Part shown: in pieces, positions 7,431 to 17,764 of the stretch
How positions within the stretch are numbered: the stretch's first letter is position 1
How the letters are laid out: each line of letters begins with the position of its first letter
Source: Ruegeria halocynthiae
Lineage (GTDB): Bacteria; Pseudomonadota; Alphaproteobacteria; Rhodobacterales; Rhodobacteraceae
NCBI RefSeq assembly: GCF_900106805.1
Contig: NZ_FNNP01000001.1
Span: forward strand, 620,001 to 684,000
Length of the DNA stretch: 64,000 nucleotides
Direction of reading: 5' to 3'
Notes under the pieces: generated by a model
Databases searched by the model: none
The model's input: the letters and a program-made list of their open reading frames with translations, nothing else
Told to the model about the DNA's origin: nothing
Program-made: the position numbers and the translations under genes

Positions 7431-8498
7431 ATGGCTGCCAACGTGAAGAATCCGGGGCGTGGTTCAGCCTCGAACGCGGTAGGCCGGTTCGAACGCTTTG
7501 CAACCGAAGCGGCCGATGATGGTTGGGATGGTCCCGACGATTTGCCGCCGCTGCGAACCGAGGTTCGAAATGAGATGGCCCGCAGCCTGATTACCTATAA
7601 CAAATCACCTGATCTGCCCTTTGATCGTTCGATCAACCCGTATCGAGGATGCGAGCATGGGTGTGTCTACTGCTTTGCCCGGCCAACCCATGCCTATCTC
7701 GGCCTGTCACCGGGTTTGGATTTTGAAACACGTCTTATCGCGCGCCCCAATTCTGCCGAGATACTGCGCCGAGAGCTTTCTGCGCGATCATACAAGGTGG
7801 CAACGATTGCTTTGGGCACCAACACCGACCCCTATCAGCCGATTGAGAAAAGTCACGAAATAACAAGGGGCTGCCTGCAAGTTCTCAGGGATTTCCGGCA
7901 CCCTGTCGGTATTGTGACGAAAGGCACGTTGATTGAACGTGATCTTGATATTCTGGCGCCGATGGCTCGGAAGGGCCTTGTGCGGGTCGGGATTTCTCTG
8001 ACCACATTGGATCCGGATCTGTCCCGGCGGATGGAGCCGCGCGCACCGTCGCCGCAGCGCAGGCTGCGCATGATTCGTAATCTAACCGGGGAAGGGGTGC
8101 CCGTGCGCGTCATGACCTCGCCCGTCGTACCAGGTCTGACCGATCATGAGCTTGAGAACCTGCTGGAGGCGGGAAAGCAGGCTGGTGCTGATTCCGCAAG
8201 CTGGATCATGTTACGGCTGCCGCGCGAAGTGTCTGATCTGTGGCGCGAATGGCTGGCCGAGCATCAACCGGGCAGGGCAGAGAAAGTCATGGCGCGGCTG
8301 CGTGAAATGCATGGCGGCAAAGAATATGATCCCCGTTGGGGGCACAGGATGCGCGGCGAAGGCAACTATGCCGAGATGATTGCACAACGGTTCAAGGCCG
8401 CTGTGAAACGTTTGGATTTGGCGGTCAATCTGCCGCCACTGAACTGCGATGCTTTTGCGCCTCCGCCTCAGCCCGGGGATCAGTTGTCGTTGTTTTGA
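7431..8498 (+). CDS. PA0069/Rv2578c-type radical SAM protein with C-terminal clamp-like motif
   Basis: A 355-residue radical SAM enzyme of the PA0069 family, distantly related to spore photoproduct lyase. The 4Fe-4S binding cysteines are in YRGCEHGCVYCFAR (CxxxCxxC, about residues 73-83), after the conserved SLITYNKSPDLPFDRSINPYRG. VATIALGTNTDPYQPIE and the arginine-rich middle are also typical. The last residues, GDQLSLF, resemble the bacterial beta-clamp binding consensus QL(S/D)LF. An SOS box abuts the start, so the protein may act in the DNA damage response; its reaction is unknown. No strong ribosome site is visible; the GTG at 7443 is an alternative start. Confidence 0.92.
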   Translation: MAANVKNPGRGSASNAVGRFERFATEAADDGWDGPDDLPPLRTEVRNEMARSLITYNKSPDLPFDRSINPYRGCEHGCVYCFARPTHAYLGLSPGLDFETRLIARPNSAEILRRELSARSYKVATIALGTNTDPYQPIEKSHEITRGCLQVLRDFRHPVGIVTKGTLIERDLDILAPMARKGLVRVGISLTTLDPDLSRRMEPRAPSPQRRLRMIRNLTGEGVPVRVMTSPVVPGLTDHELENLLEAGKQAGADSASWIMLRLPREVSDLWREWLAEHQPGRAEKVMARLREMHGGKEYDPRWGHRMRGEGNYAEMIAQRFKAAVKRLDLAVNLPPLNCDAFAPPPQPGDQLSLF

Positions 8499-8507
8499 TG
8501 CTGTTGA

Positions 8508-9449
8508 TCAAAAGCTGATCCCGATCCCTGCGGAAAATCCGTTTACTGTATCACTGCCATAATAACGGACCATGAAACGGGTTGTTGATACCCAGGGCAC
8601 CCAAGTATCAGACAGATCAACCTCGATCCCGCCACCAACGCGGGCCAGCCAATCGGTGCCCAAAACCAGTGACTGGTCCCCGATTAGATAAGACAGAGAC
8701 AGATCGCCAACCCAGCGGACCGGGCGCCCGAACATGCGTTTGCCTGTAGGAAAACGATACCGTGACCACAGAACCGCGTTTGCAGCGGTTGACTCGACCA
8801 GCAGGTCTTTACTGTCGCCGATGGGCCAGTATTCGATGTGTGTGTAACGCAGGCTCGCTTCAAAATCCCGATCATTGGACATCGGTTGCTCGTATGAGGC
8901 GGTCATCGAACCGCCCGCGCCACCCGCCCAAATGCCACCGCTTTCTAGAAAATCCCGATCAAGCCCCAGGCGGTTGGCGATGGCTTGCGCACCGACCGAC
9001 GCATCGGATTGAGTGCGCCCGACCGAGATATGGGCCATCGGAGTCAGTTTCCAATACTCGCCAATATCGAACTGATAGCCGACACCACCGGTGAGGGCGA
9101 GGCTGGTCCACTTCAGCGGAATGCGGGTCGTCTCGCCGGTGCCGCTGAAAGTCAAAACAGGGTCATAGCGCGCGTAGCCAATGTAACCTTCGAGATAAAT
9201 GGGAACACCTTCAGCCAGACGAAAACCACCACCCAACTGGGCGGATTTGAAATCATAATCGCGATTGTCGGTATTTGATCGCAACGAGATAGTACTGGCA
9301 GAATCGTCCGGAATGCCCGCCAGACCCAAAATCGCCAGTGACCCGGCAGCGTTTTCTTGCTGCTGCTTTTCAAAGGCCTTTTCAAGCAAGCTTTGTGCGG
9401 ATGCAGTCTGAGCGAACAACAATGATAAGAATATTAAGGCGAAACGCAT
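8508..9449 (-). CDS. Outer-membrane beta-barrel protein
   Basis: About 313 residues with a signal peptide (MRFALIFLSLLFAQTASAQ) and many alternating amphipathic strands (YLEGYIGYARYDP, LALTGGVGYQFDIGEYWKLTPMAHISVG, FEASLRYTHIEYWP, LSLSYLIGDQSLV), ending in Phe (FSAGIGISF), the outer-membrane insertion signature. It is therefore most likely a monomeric barrel in the outer membrane; the ligand or role is unknown. A TTG further upstream also opens the frame, but the ATG at 9449 gives the clean signal peptide. It converges on the radical SAM gene. Confidence 0.75.
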   Translation of the reverse strand: MRFALIFLSLLFAQTASAQSLLEKAFEKQQQENAAGSLAILGLAGIPDDSASTISLRSNTDNRDYDFKSAQLGGGFRLAEGVPIYLEGYIGYARYDPVLTFSGTGETTRIPLKWTSLALTGGVGYQFDIGEYWKLTPMAHISVGRTQSDASVGAQAIANRLGLDRDFLESGGIWAGGAGGSMTASYEQPMSNDRDFEASLRYTHIEYWPIGDSKDLLVESTAANAVLWSRYRFPTGKRMFGRPVRWVGDLSLSYLIGDQSLVLGTDWLARVGGGIEVDLSDTWVPWVSTTRFMVRYYGSDTVNGFSAGIGISF

Positions 9450-9570
9450 GAGGATTTGAAAACCATTCGTAGGACGCAGCAACCCTAGGCTGAGAGGGCA
9501 TTAGCAAAAAGAACGAACATCTTGATGGATAATGATTGCCTCTGAACGGTTTCATTTTGGTAACGCTTCG

Positions 9571-9602
9571 AAACAAAAGAAGGCCCCGGAAAACCGGGGC
9601 CT
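9571..9602 (-). terminator. Intrinsic terminator of gltA
   Basis: On the minus strand a GC stem AGGCCCCGG/CCGGGGCCT (9594-9602 and 9581-9589) with a 4-base loop is followed by a T-rich tail (CTTCTTTTGTTT). It lies 23 bases past the gltA stop. Confidence 0.88.
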
Positions 9603-9625
9603 ATTCGTTGAGTTCCAGTGGTGAT

Positions 9626-10921
9626 TCAGCGGTTCTCGATATCCATGTAATCGCGCGTAGTCGCACCCAGATAGAGCTGGCGCGGACGGCCGATCTTGTT
9701 CTGTGGATCGGCGATCATTTCCTTCCACTGGCTGACCCATCCAACCGTGCGCGACAATGCAAAGATCGGGGTAAACATCGAGGTTGGGAAACCCATCGCT
9801 TCCATCACGATGCCCGAATAGAAGTCGACATTCGGGAACAGCTTCTTTTCGATGAAATACGGATCTTCCAGCGCCTGCTTTTCCAGTGCCTTCGCGACCT
9901 GCAGCTTGGGGTTGCCCTCGATACCCAGCAAGTCAAGAACCTCATCCGCAGACTGCTTCATCACAGTCGCGCGCGGATCAAAGTTCTTATAAACGCGGTG
10001 TCCAAAGCCCATCAGGCGGAACGGATCGTCCTTGTCCTTGGCGCGTTCGATGAATTCAGGGATTCGATCTACGCTGCCGATCTCTTCCAGCATTTCAAGG
10101 CAAGCCTGGTTTGCGCCGCCATGCGCCGGCCCCCAGAGGCAGGCGATACCTGCCGCGATACAGGCAAACGGATTGGCACCCGATGACGACGCAAGACGAA
10201 CCGTCGAAGTTGAGGCGTTCTGTTCGTGGTCAGCCTGCAGCATGAATATACGATCCATGGCACGCGCCAGAATCGGGTTCACCTCGTAATCTTCGGCGGG
10301 AACCGCGAAACACATGCGCAGGAAGTTCGATGCATAGTCCAGGTCGTTGCGCGGGTACACGAAGGGCTGACCGATGTGGTACTTATAAGCCCAGGCCGCG
10401 ATGGTTGGCATCTTCGCGATCAATCGATGCGACGCGATTTCGCGCTGGCGCGGGTCCGAGACGTCGGTGGAATCGTGATAGAAGGCTGACATGGCTCCGA
10501 CCACGCCCACCATGATGGCCATGGGGTGCGCATCCCGGCGGAAACCGCGATAGAAATACTGCATCTGTTCGTGCAGCATCGTATGTCGGGTAATCGTGGT
10601 CTCGAAGTTCTCAAGGTCTTTTGCCGAAGGCAGTTCACCGTAGAGCAGCAAATAGCTGAGTTCCAGGAAGTGTGATTTCGAAGCGATTTGTTCGATCGGA
10701 TAGCCGCGGTGCAACAATTCACCTTTGTCGCCATCGATGAAGGTGATGGTGCTGTCACAGCTCGCGGTCGAGGTGAAGCCAGGGTCATATGTGAATACAC
10801 CGGCCTGACCATAGAGCTTGCGAATATCGACTACATCGGGACCCGCAGTCGGAGAAAACACCGGCAGTTCATAGCTTTCGCCGTTTACAGTCAGAGTGGC
10901 TGTTTTTTTGCTCTCGGTCAT
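9626..10921 (-). CDS. gltA: Citrate synthase
   Basis: Condenses acetyl-CoA and oxaloacetate to citrate, entry to the TCA cycle. The 431 residues have the length of the large hexameric Gram-negative type. The N-terminal small beta domain ([28 protein letters not shown]) and the catalytic motifs are present: [15 protein letters not shown] (active-site His), [11 protein letters not shown] (second His) and [15 protein letters not shown] (His-Arg pair), with the catalytic Asp in FYSGI preceded by NVD. Monocistronic with its own terminator. Confidence 0.98.
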   Translation of the reverse strand: MTESKKTATLTVNGESYELPVFSPTAGPDVVDIRKLYGQAGVFTYDPGFTSTASCDSTITFIDGDKGELLHRGYPIEQIASKSHFLELSYLLLYGELPSAKDLENFETTITRHTMLHEQMQYFYRGFRRDAHPMAIMVGVVGAMSAFYHDSTDVSDPRQREIASHRLIAKMPTIAAWAYKYHIGQPFVYPRNDLDYASNFLRMCFAVPAEDYEVNPILARAMDRIFMLQADHEQNASTSTVRLASSSGANPFACIAAGIACLWGPAHGGANQACLEMLEEIGSVDRIPEFIERAKDKDDPFRLMGFGHRVYKNFDPRATVMKQSADEVLDLLGIEGNPKLQVAKALEKQALEDPYFIEKKLFPNVDFYSGIVMEAMGFPTSMFTPIFALSRTVGWVSQWKEMIADPQNKIGRPRQLYLGATTRDYMDIENR

Positions 10922-11034
10922 GTTTATCCCTTCTTCATTCGTGCATGTGCCGGATCGCTGTCCGACAAAGCAGGCAACGACTGCGTTCGTCGCGCAGTCC
11001 GTTATTAACGGAGCAGCGTTACCCTAATGCGAAA

Positions 11035-12441
11035 CTAATCAGGGTTTGCTACATCAGAAAGCCGCGCCAGGGTTTCATCCCGCCCAAGCACGAGCATCAT
11101 GTCAAATACCGAAGGTGTTACTGCTCGGCCTGCCAGCGCCGCCCGCAGCGGGCCGGCTAATTTGCCGAACTTAACCCCATTCGCCTCTGCGTACGAATTC
11201 AGGGTCTCCTCCAGTTCGTTCCGAGACCAGCTAGCATTTTGCAACTGCGGCGTCAATTCTTTCAGTATACCATCGGATACTGATGCCAGTGCTTTAGCAG
11301 CTTTTTCGTCTGGTCGAATTGGGCGGGAAATCAGTGTAAAATGTGCTTTTTCAAGGAGTTCCGGGAAAATTCGTGCGCGATCCTTGAGGCAATACATCGC
11401 ACGGGCCAGATCACCAGATTGTGTGTCGGTCAAGGCTGGCAACTCTGCCGCAGCCAGGTAGGCCACGATTTCCTGCTGCAATGCAGCATCTTCCCCTACG
11501 GCAATATGCTGCCCGCACAGGTTTTCCAGTTTCTTTACATCAAACCGGGCAGGGCTCTTGCCGATGCCATCCAAATCGAACCATTCTTTGGCCTGCGCGT
11601 CAGTGAAAAACTCGTCATCCCCATGGCTCCAACCCAGTCGCGCCAGATAGTTGCGCATCCCGGCGGCGGGATATCCCATGGCCTGATACTCCTGCGCGCC
11701 CAAAGCGCCATGGCGTTTGCTAAGTTTTTTGCCATCCGGCCCATGGATCAGAGGAATATGGGCCCAGACCGGCACTTCCCAACCCATGGCCTCATAGATC
11801 ATCATTTGGCGTGCCGCGTTATTGAGGTGGTCGTCGCCCCGGATCACATGGGTGACGCCCATGTCGTGGTCGTCAACCACAACTGCCAGCATATAGACCG
11901 GAGTTCCATCCGAGCGCAGCAAGATCATATCGTCCAATTGATCATTGCGAATGGTCACATCACCTTGCACCTGATCGCCGATCACCGTGGTACTGTCCTG
12001 CGGTGCCTTAATGCGGATCACATAGGGTGCGTCAGGGTGCGATGCCGGATCAGCGTCTCGCCATGGGCTGCGGAACAGGGTCGATTTCCCTTCGGTTCGC
12101 GCCTGTTCGCGGAACGACGCGATCTCTTCCTGCGTTGAAAAACACTTGTACGCCTTGCCTTCAGACAGCAACTGATGCGCAACCTCGGCGTGTCGGAGGG
12201 CGCCTTCGAATTGGCTGATAACATCTCCATCATAATCCAACCCCAGCCATTCCATTCCCTGTAGAATTGCAGCCGTTGCCTCAGGGGTGGACCGTTCCCG
12301 ATCCGTATCCTCAATCCGCAACAAGAATTTGCCTCCGCGACCCCGCGCGTAGAGCCAGTTGAACAACGCGGTACGCGCGCCGCCGATATGCAGAAATCCG
12401 GTGGGAGAGGGGGCAAAGCGGGTGACGACCTGATCGGACAT
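11035..12441 (-). CDS. gltX: Glutamyl-tRNA synthetase
   Basis: Charges tRNA-Glu (and possibly tRNA-Gln, when a GatCAB amidotransferase is present). The 468 residues show the class I motifs: [22 protein letters not shown] (HIGH-like motif at about 17-20) and [10 protein letters not shown] (KMSKS-like, about 240), plus the anticodon-binding C-terminal helical domain. Many Rhodobacteraceae have two GltX copies; whether this is a discriminating or non-discriminating enzyme cannot be told by eye. Divergent from comEC. Confidence 0.97.
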   Translation of the reverse strand: MSDQVVTRFAPSPTGFLHIGGARTALFNWLYARGRGGKFLLRIEDTDRERSTPEATAAILQGMEWLGLDYDGDVISQFEGALRHAEVAHQLLSEGKAYKCFSTQEEIASFREQARTEGKSTLFRSPWRDADPASHPDAPYVIRIKAPQDSTTVIGDQVQGDVTIRNDQLDDMILLRSDGTPVYMLAVVVDDHDMGVTHVIRGDDHLNNAARQMMIYEAMGWEVPVWAHIPLIHGPDGKKLSKRHGALGAQEYQAMGYPAAGMRNYLARLGWSHGDDEFFTDAQAKEWFDLDGIGKSPARFDVKKLENLCGQHIAVGEDAALQQEIVAYLAAAELPALTDTQSGDLARAMYCLKDRARIFPELLEKAHFTLISRPIRPDEKAAKALASVSDGILKELTPQLQNASWSRNELEETLNSYAEANGVKFGKLAGPLRAALAGRAVTPSVFDMMLVLGRDETLARLSDVANPD

Positions 12442-12519
12442 TGTATGGATTAACCTTTTGGTAACCTAAGCGGGCATAGTTTGGCGACTATCTACCCAGC
12501 CCGAAGGACGGGGGCAACC

Positions 12520-14547
12520 ATGCGTGTTCTGACACGGGTCGAGACTGCGCTGCTGACCCAGCGGGGACATTTGTTTCCTTGGTCTCCGGTTGGTCTTGCG
12601 GTCGGAATTGGCTGCTATTTCAGCCTGAGGTTTGAACCCGGGGTCAATCTTTATGACGGGGTTTTGGCTTTTGCGTTGCTGGCAATTGTCATCACCCGCT
12701 GGTTGCGTGTGGCATGGGCACCATTGGCCATAGGTCTAGCCCTGATTGCTGTGGGTTTCCTGTTGGCGGGCGCACGGGCTCACAAGGTTGCAGAGCCGGT
12801 TCTGCAATGGCGCTATTACGGCCCGGTCGAGGGGAGGGTCGTGGCGCTGGACCGCTCTGCGTCGGATGCGCTGCGGGTAACACTGGATCAGGTACGCATC
12901 GGGGACGTTCCTGCTGATCAGAGACCCCGGCGCATCCGGCTGTCCATACACGGAGCAACCGTGAATCTGTCACCGGGGCAGAGAATTATGACCACCGCCC
13001 ATCTGTCACCGCCACAAGGGCCTGTCGAACCCGGAGGCTTTGATTTTCGCCGCCATGCGTGGTTTCAGGAGCTGGGCGCTGTCGGTTACACACGGGTTCC
13101 GGTTCTGAGCGTTGCGCCACCCTGGGCCGGGCGTGACGGAGTACATATCACGGTGTGGCGAATGGCGATCTCGGATCGGGTGCGTGCAATTTTACCCGGC
13201 GAGGTTGGGGGATTTGCCGCTGCCGTCACCACCGGTGATCGCAGTGGGATTGGTCAGACCTCATTGGAGGCATTGCGCGCCTCTAATCTGGCGCACCTTC
13301 TTGCGATCTCGGGTTTGCATATGGGTTTGCTGACGGGCTTCGTATTTATGGCCTGCCGCGTCGGACTGTCGGTGATCCCAGTCTTGGCCCTTCGATTGCC
13401 AGTACGTAAAGTGGCTGCAATCTGTGCACTGGTGGCCGCGACGGTCTATCTTTTCCTGTCCGGCGGCAACGTCGCAACCGAGCGTGCCTTTGTTATGGTT
13501 TGCGTCATGTTTGGCGCTGTGCTTTTGGATCGCCGTGCGATCTCGCTGCGGGCCGTGGCGTTGGCGGCGCTGATCGTGCTGGTGTTACGCCCGGAGACCC
13601 TGCTGAGCCCTGGTTTCCAGATGTCGTTCGCAGCAACGACGGCGTTGGTGGCGGCATTTGGCGGGCTGCGGGGTTACGGTCCGATGCCCGGCCCGAAATG
13701 GTTGCGACCTGTGTTGGCTCTGCTGATGTCCTCGGCTATCGCCGGGGTCGCGACGGCGCCGATCGGAGCGGCACATTTTAATACCATGTCACACTACGGA
13801 TTGCTGGCGAATCTGGTTTCTGTGCCAGTCATGGGTACGGTGGTGGTTCCGGCCGCGGTCGTCGCCGCACTTTTGGCGCCATTCGGGCTTGAAGCACTGG
13901 CGCTGCAGGTGATGGGCGCCGGTCTACGCTGGATACTGGCCGTCGCGCGTTGGGTTTCGGACCTGGATGGTGCGCGCGGTTATGTAGTGAGCCCAGCGGA
14001 TTTTGTTCTGCCTGTGCTGGCGATGTCTTTTCTTTGGTTGATGCTGTGGCAAGGGCGCGCAAGGTGGTTTGGGGTTGCGCCCGCAGTCATGGCAATTGCG
14101 ATGTGGGGGCCGGGGCATCGCCCGGACGTGCTAATTGCTGAAACCGGGGGGCTAGTTGGCGTAATGACCGAACAAGGGCGGGCTCTCAGCAAGCACAAGG
14201 GAAGTGGTTTCGTTGCATCGGTCTGGCTGGAGAATGACGGTGATGGTGCGGATCAACCAAAGGCGGCGCAGCGATGGCCGGATGCATCGGGCGGTGTTCA
14301 ACGCTACCTGATCGGCGGCAAAGAGCTTGTTCACCTGACCGGAAAGCGGGTCGCGCAGACCTTTGAGGAATGCAGGCCGGATCAGATCATTGTCGCATCC
14401 GTATCGCTGACCCTGAACGGAGAGTGCAGCGTGTACGATCCCGACACATTGCAGAAAACGGGCAGTCTGGCCTTGTCCAAAGGACGTATGTTCACCAGCT
14501 CCGAAGCCACGGGTCGCCGCCTATGGTCGCCGCACACGCGTCAGTAG
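12520..14547 (+). CDS. comEC: ComEC/Rec2 family DNA channel protein
   Basis: Inner-membrane channel protein that in competent bacteria passes single-stranded DNA into the cytoplasm. The 675 residues contain an N-terminal OB-like DUF4131 part (about 100-210: [24 protein letters not shown]), then the ComEC core with [17 protein letters not shown] (about residue 265-281), [24 protein letters not shown], and many membrane helices. The C-terminal region (from about 550, [13 protein letters not shown]) corresponds to the metallo-beta-lactamase-like domain but lacks an HxHxDH metal motif. ATG 12520 follows GAAGGACGGGGG; the longer frame starts at a TTG. Its stop overlaps that of lexA. Confidence 0.93.
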   Translation: MRVLTRVETALLTQRGHLFPWSPVGLAVGIGCYFSLRFEPGVNLYDGVLAFALLAIVITRWLRVAWAPLAIGLALIAVGFLLAGARAHKVAEPVLQWRYYGPVEGRVVALDRSASDALRVTLDQVRIGDVPADQRPRRIRLSIHGATVNLSPGQRIMTTAHLSPPQGPVEPGGFDFRRHAWFQELGAVGYTRVPVLSVAPPWAGRDGVHITVWRMAISDRVRAILPGEVGGFAAAVTTGDRSGIGQTSLEALRASNLAHLLAISGLHMGLLTGFVFMACRVGLSVIPVLALRLPVRKVAAICALVAATVYLFLSGGNVATERAFVMVCVMFGAVLLDRRAISLRAVALAALIVLVLRPETLLSPGFQMSFAATTALVAAFGGLRGYGPMPGPKWLRPVLALLMSSAIAGVATAPIGAAHFNTMSHYGLLANLVSVPVMGTVVVPAAVVAALLAPFGLEALALQVMGAGLRWILAVARWVSDLDGARGYVVSPADFVLPVLAMSFLWLMLWQGRARWFGVAPAVMAIAMWGPGHRPDVLIAETGGLVGVMTEQGRALSKHKGSGFVASVWLENDGDGADQPKAAQRWPDASGGVQRYLIGGKELVHLTGKRVAQTFEECRPDQIIVASVSLTLNGECSVYDPDTLQKTGSLALSKGRMFTSSEATGRRLWSPHTRQ

Positions 14548-15239
14548 CTTCGGATCAGACCGACCAAGCGACCTTGTACCTTTACCTTGTCCTCGGGCAG
14601 CACACGGGTTTCATAGGCCGGATTTGCAGCTTCAAGTGCAATAGCCTGACCCCGGCGGAAGAACCGTTTCAGCGTGGCTTCCTGATCTTCGACCAATGCA
14701 ACCACGATATCGCCGTTATCGGCCGCTGTGGTCTCGCGGATTACTACTACATCCCCATCATTGATCCCGGCTTCGATCATCGAGTCGCCACGCACCTCAA
14801 GCGCATAATGTTCACCACTGCCCGATACCATCGACCCCGGTACGGCGACGTGGTGCGAGACATGGCTGATGGCTTCGATCGGCACACCGGCAGCGATCCG
14901 CCCCATGACCGGCAACTCCAAAGCGTCAACTCTTACAGGCTCGAAATTGGCCGGGCGTGGACCTTCCGGGCGATTCCCCTCGATCACGCGCGGTTTGAAG
15001 CCTGCGGTCGGTTCACCACCAAGGCTTTCGGGTAGCTTGACGATTTCGATAGCGCGGGCACGGTGGGCAAGGCGGCGGATAAAGCCACGCTCCTCCAATG
15101 CGGTGATCAGGCGATGAATTCCTGATTTCGATCGAAGGTCCAGAGCGGCCTTCATCTCGTCAAAACTGGGTGGAACACCGACCGCTTGAACGCGTTTGTG
15201 GATGAATTCCAGCAAATCCAATTGCTTCTTGGTCAGCAT
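14541..15239 (-). CDS. lexA: LexA repressor
   Basis: Represses the SOS regulon and self-cleaves on contact with RecA filaments. The 232 residues have the winged-helix DNA-binding domain ([51 protein letters not shown]) and the S24 peptidase domain with the Ala-Gly cleavage site in [12 protein letters not shown], the nucleophile Ser in [10 protein letters not shown] and the catalytic Lys in ATLKRFF. The ATG at 15239 gives the standard MLTKKQ start. An SOS box lies 34 bases upstream, so it is autoregulated. The gene overlaps the end of comEC by 7 bases on the opposite strand. Confidence 0.98.
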   Translation of the reverse strand: MLTKKQLDLLEFIHKRVQAVGVPPSFDEMKAALDLRSKSGIHRLITALEERGFIRRLAHRARAIEIVKLPESLGGEPTAGFKPRVIEGNRPEGPRPANFEPVRVDALELPVMGRIAAGVPIEAISHVSHHVAVPGSMVSGSGEHYALEVRGDSMIEAGINDGDVVVIRETTAADNGDIVVALVEDQEATLKRFFRRGQAIALEAANPAYETRVLPEDKVKVQGRLVGLIRSY

Positions 15240-15272
15240 CGCTCGCACCTCATCGCTTATGCGTTTTCTTTT

Positions 15273-15287
15273 GTTCTACGCATGTTC
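15273..15287. promoter_or_regulatory. LexA (SOS) box upstream of lexA
   Basis: GTTC (15273-15276), TACGCAT, GTTC (15284-15287). This fits the alphaproteobacterial LexA operator GTTC-N7-GTTC exactly and lies in the 67-base gap between moeA and lexA, 34-48 bases before the lexA start codon, where autoregulation is expected. Confidence 0.88.
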
Positions 15288-15306
15288 ACGTTTTGTGTCA
15301 ACGGAT

Positions 15307-16482
15307 TTACTGGATGGGCAGGTAGGTGACCTCATCACCGGTTGTTCGTGCGGGATCGTGCGGTTGGCGGACCAGCAATGCATTTGCTTGCGCCAGCACA
15401 CTTAGCAACGCGCTGTCCTGATTGTCACAAGCCCGAATTCCATCATGGTTCACAATCGCGCGCATGTAGTGTTCGCGCCCACCATTTTCAGCGAGAGGTG
15501 CAATTAGTCGGGCCCGCTGCAGAGGGGGAAGCACTTGATCAATTCGCAGCATTCGGCGCACCATCGGGACCAGAAACAGATATCCACACACCATGGCGCT
15601 GACCGGGTTGCCAGGAAGGCCGACCATTGCGGCATCGCCGAGACGACCAGCCATCAGCGGTTTACCGGGGCGCATACGGATCTTGTAAAACGACCGTTCC
15701 AGCCCAACCCCCTCCGAGACGTCGGCGACCAGATCGTACTCGCCGACGGATGCCCCTCCGATGGTCACCACAAGGTCTGCACCCTGCGCCAAGTCAAAGG
15801 CTGTTTCCAGCGAGGTTACCGTGTCTTGAGCGATCGGTAGAACCCGTACATGTGCACCGTTTTGTTCAAGCAGTGCCTTAAGGCCAAAGGTGTTCGACGC
15901 GATGATCTGATCGGGCCCGGGCATTTCGCCGGGCATCACCAATTCGTTGCCGGTTGAAATCAGGGCGACCACAGGTTTTCGCGTCACGGGAACCGAGGCG
16001 ATGTTCATCGCTGCCATCAAGGCGACATCTTCGGGCCGGAGGAGACGAGGCGCGCTGATCCGTGCGCCGATCGTGAAATCAACACCAGCGGGACGAATAT
16101 TGGCCTTGGCTCCCGGGCCATCAGTGATGGTGATCAGATCGCCTCTGCGGTCGACATCTTCTTGAATGACGACAAAATCTGCTCCGTCGGGCACGGGCGC
16201 GCCGGTAAAAATTCGCACGGCCTGACCTGGCCCAACGGTCCCGTCAAAGCGCTGACCCGCCGCTGCTTCGCCCACCACCTTGAACATCGCGTGCAATTCA
16301 ACCTCAGTCGATTTGACAGCGTAACCATCCATCGAAGAAGCTGCAAAAGGTGGCTGATCGCGTGTCGCTTCAACGTCTTTGGCCAGGATGCGACCGGAAG
16401 CCTCGGACAATTGGGTCGTTTCTGCGGGCAGAGGTGCAACAAGATCGAAAAGCAGCGCCCGCGCTTCTTCTACTGTGATCAT
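15307..16482 (-). CDS. moeA: Molybdopterin molybdenumtransferase
   Basis: Inserts molybdate into adenylylated molybdopterin to form the molybdenum cofactor. The 391 residues are typical: [11 protein letters not shown] start, [13 protein letters not shown] near residue 45, [16 protein letters not shown] near 115, the MoCF-like domain with [19 protein letters not shown] and [26 protein letters not shown], and a small C-terminal barrel. Its ATG overlaps the moaC stop (ATGA), so it is the last gene of the trpGDC-moaC-moeA operon. Confidence 0.97.
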   Translation of the reverse strand: MITVEEARALLFDLVAPLPAETTQLSEASGRILAKDVEATRDQPPFAASSMDGYAVKSTEVELHAMFKVVGEAAAGQRFDGTVGPGQAVRIFTGAPVPDGADFVVIQEDVDRRGDLITITDGPGAKANIRPAGVDFTIGARISAPRLLRPEDVALMAAMNIASVPVTRKPVVALISTGNELVMPGEMPGPDQIIASNTFGLKALLEQNGAHVRVLPIAQDTVTSLETAFDLAQGADLVVTIGGASVGEYDLVADVSEGVGLERSFYKIRMRPGKPLMAGRLGDAAMVGLPGNPVSAMVCGYLFLVPMVRRMLRIDQVLPPLQRARLIAPLAENGGREHYMRAIVNHDGIRACDNQDSALLSVLAQANALLVRQPHDPARTTGDEVTYLPIQ

Positions 16483-16952
16483 GATGCCTCGTAACGACCT
16501 GATTTACCGCCATCTTTCAGAAGAACGCGAATGCCGCTGATCTCCATAGATTTGTCTACGGCTTTGGCCATGTCATAAACTGTCAGGGCCGCAGTTGAAA
16601 CAGCAGTCAGCGCTTCCATCTCAACACCGGTCTGACCCGAGGTCTTGACTGTCGCCGCGATCTGCACACCGGGAAGATCGGGGTCCAGGGTCAATTCGAC
16701 TGCAACTTTAGTAACCGGCAGAGGATGGCAAAGCGGAATCAGATCCGGTGTCTTCTTGGCCCCCATAATGCCAGCAAGTCGGGCGACACCCAAAACGTCG
16801 CCTTTTTTGGCCCTACCTTCTGAAATGATATCAAAGGTTTCCTGCGCCATCCTAATGTGACCAGATGCAACCGCAACCCGGTCGGTGACAGCCTTGTCGG
16901 AGACATCCACCATATGGGCCTCACCCTTGGCATCAAAATGGGTCAGCGGCAT
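16479..16952 (-). CDS. moaC: Cyclic pyranopterin monophosphate synthase
   Basis: Second enzyme of molybdenum cofactor synthesis: converts the MoaA product (3',8-cH2GTP) to cyclic pyranopterin monophosphate. The 157 residues contain [18 protein letters not shown], the active-site region [13 protein letters not shown] (His of LCHPL) and [24 protein letters not shown]. Start ATG 16952 overlaps the trpC stop (TGATG); a GTG one codon earlier is an alternative. Coupling to trpC and moeA is by overlap on both sides. Confidence 0.97.
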   Translation of the reverse strand: MPLTHFDAKGEAHMVDVSDKAVTDRVAVASGHIRMAQETFDIISEGRAKKGDVLGVARLAGIMGAKKTPDLIPLCHPLPVTKVAVELTLDPDLPGVQIAATVKTSGQTGVEMEALTAVSTAALTVYDMAKAVDKSMEISGIRVLLKDGGKSGRYEAS

Positions 16953-17764
16953 CACATGACTCCGGGGATGAGCGGATTGGCCAGCAACGAGCGGGTGGCG
17001 GTGGCGACATCCTCTTGCCGCATCAGGCTTTCACCGATCAGAAAGCACCGTGCTCCATAACGGGCAATATCGGCAAGGTCAGCAGGGGTACTCAGGCCGC
17101 TCTCGCAAACAATTGTGCGGCCCTCGGGAACCAATTTGGATAGATCGCGCGTTGTATCAAGGCTGGTCTCGAAGGTTTTGAGATTGCGGTTGTTTATCCC
17201 GATCAAGGGGCTTTTCAGCTGCGCCGCGCGCTCCAGTTCTTCGGCGTCATGGACTTCGATCAGAACGTCCATACCCCAGTCAAAAGCCGTCTGCTCCAGC
17301 TCAGCGGCCTGAGCGTCGCTGACCGACGCCATAATGATCAGGATGCAATCGGCGCCCAATGCACGGGCCTCGACCACCTGATACGGGTCATACATGAAAT
17401 CCTTGCGCAACGCGGGCAGAGAACATGCTGCGCGCGCCTCGGTCAAATACTCTTTTGCACCCTGAAAGCTGGGTGTGTCGGTCAGCACTGACAGGCAGGC
17501 AGCGCCTCCCGTTTCATAGGCTTGGGCCAATTCCGGCGGGTTGAAGTCATCGCGGATAAGCCCTTTGGATGGGCTGGCTTTTTTGACCTCGGCGATCAGC
17601 CCATAACCGGTGCGGGTCGCATTGTGCAAAGCTTCGGCGAAGCCACGCACATCTGGTGCATTGCGGGCCTCAGATTCCAGCGTCTCCAGCGACACATTCG
17701 CTTTGTCTGAGGCAACTTCTTCCAGCTTGTAGGCTTTGATCCTGTCCAGAACGGTTTCGGTCAT
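16952..17764 (-). CDS. trpC: Indole-3-glycerol phosphate synthase
   Basis: Closes the indole ring from CdRP in tryptophan synthesis. The 270-residue TIM barrel shows the substrate motif [15 protein letters not shown] (about 55-69), [28 protein letters not shown] with the catalytic Lys, [12 protein letters not shown] and [11 protein letters not shown]. It is a monofunctional enzyme, without fused TrpF. Its start overlaps the trpD stop and its end overlaps the moaC start. Confidence 0.98.
   Translation of the reverse strand: MTETVLDRIKAYKLEEVASDKANVSLETLESEARNAPDVRGFAEALHNATRTGYGLIAEVKKASPSKGLIRDDFNPPELAQAYETGGAACLSVLTDTPSFQGAKEYLTEARAACSLPALRKDFMYDPYQVVEARALGADCILIIMASVSDAQAAELEQTAFDWGMDVLIEVHDAEELERAAQLKSPLIGINNRNLKTFETSLDTTRDLSKLVPEGRTIVCESGLSTPADLADIARYGARCFLIGESLMRQEDVATATRSLLANPLIPGVM

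Noticed and set aside
9480-9482. TTG start for the outer-membrane protein gene
   Set aside because: It adds eleven residues before the signal peptide; the ATG at 9449 gives a standard signal peptide.
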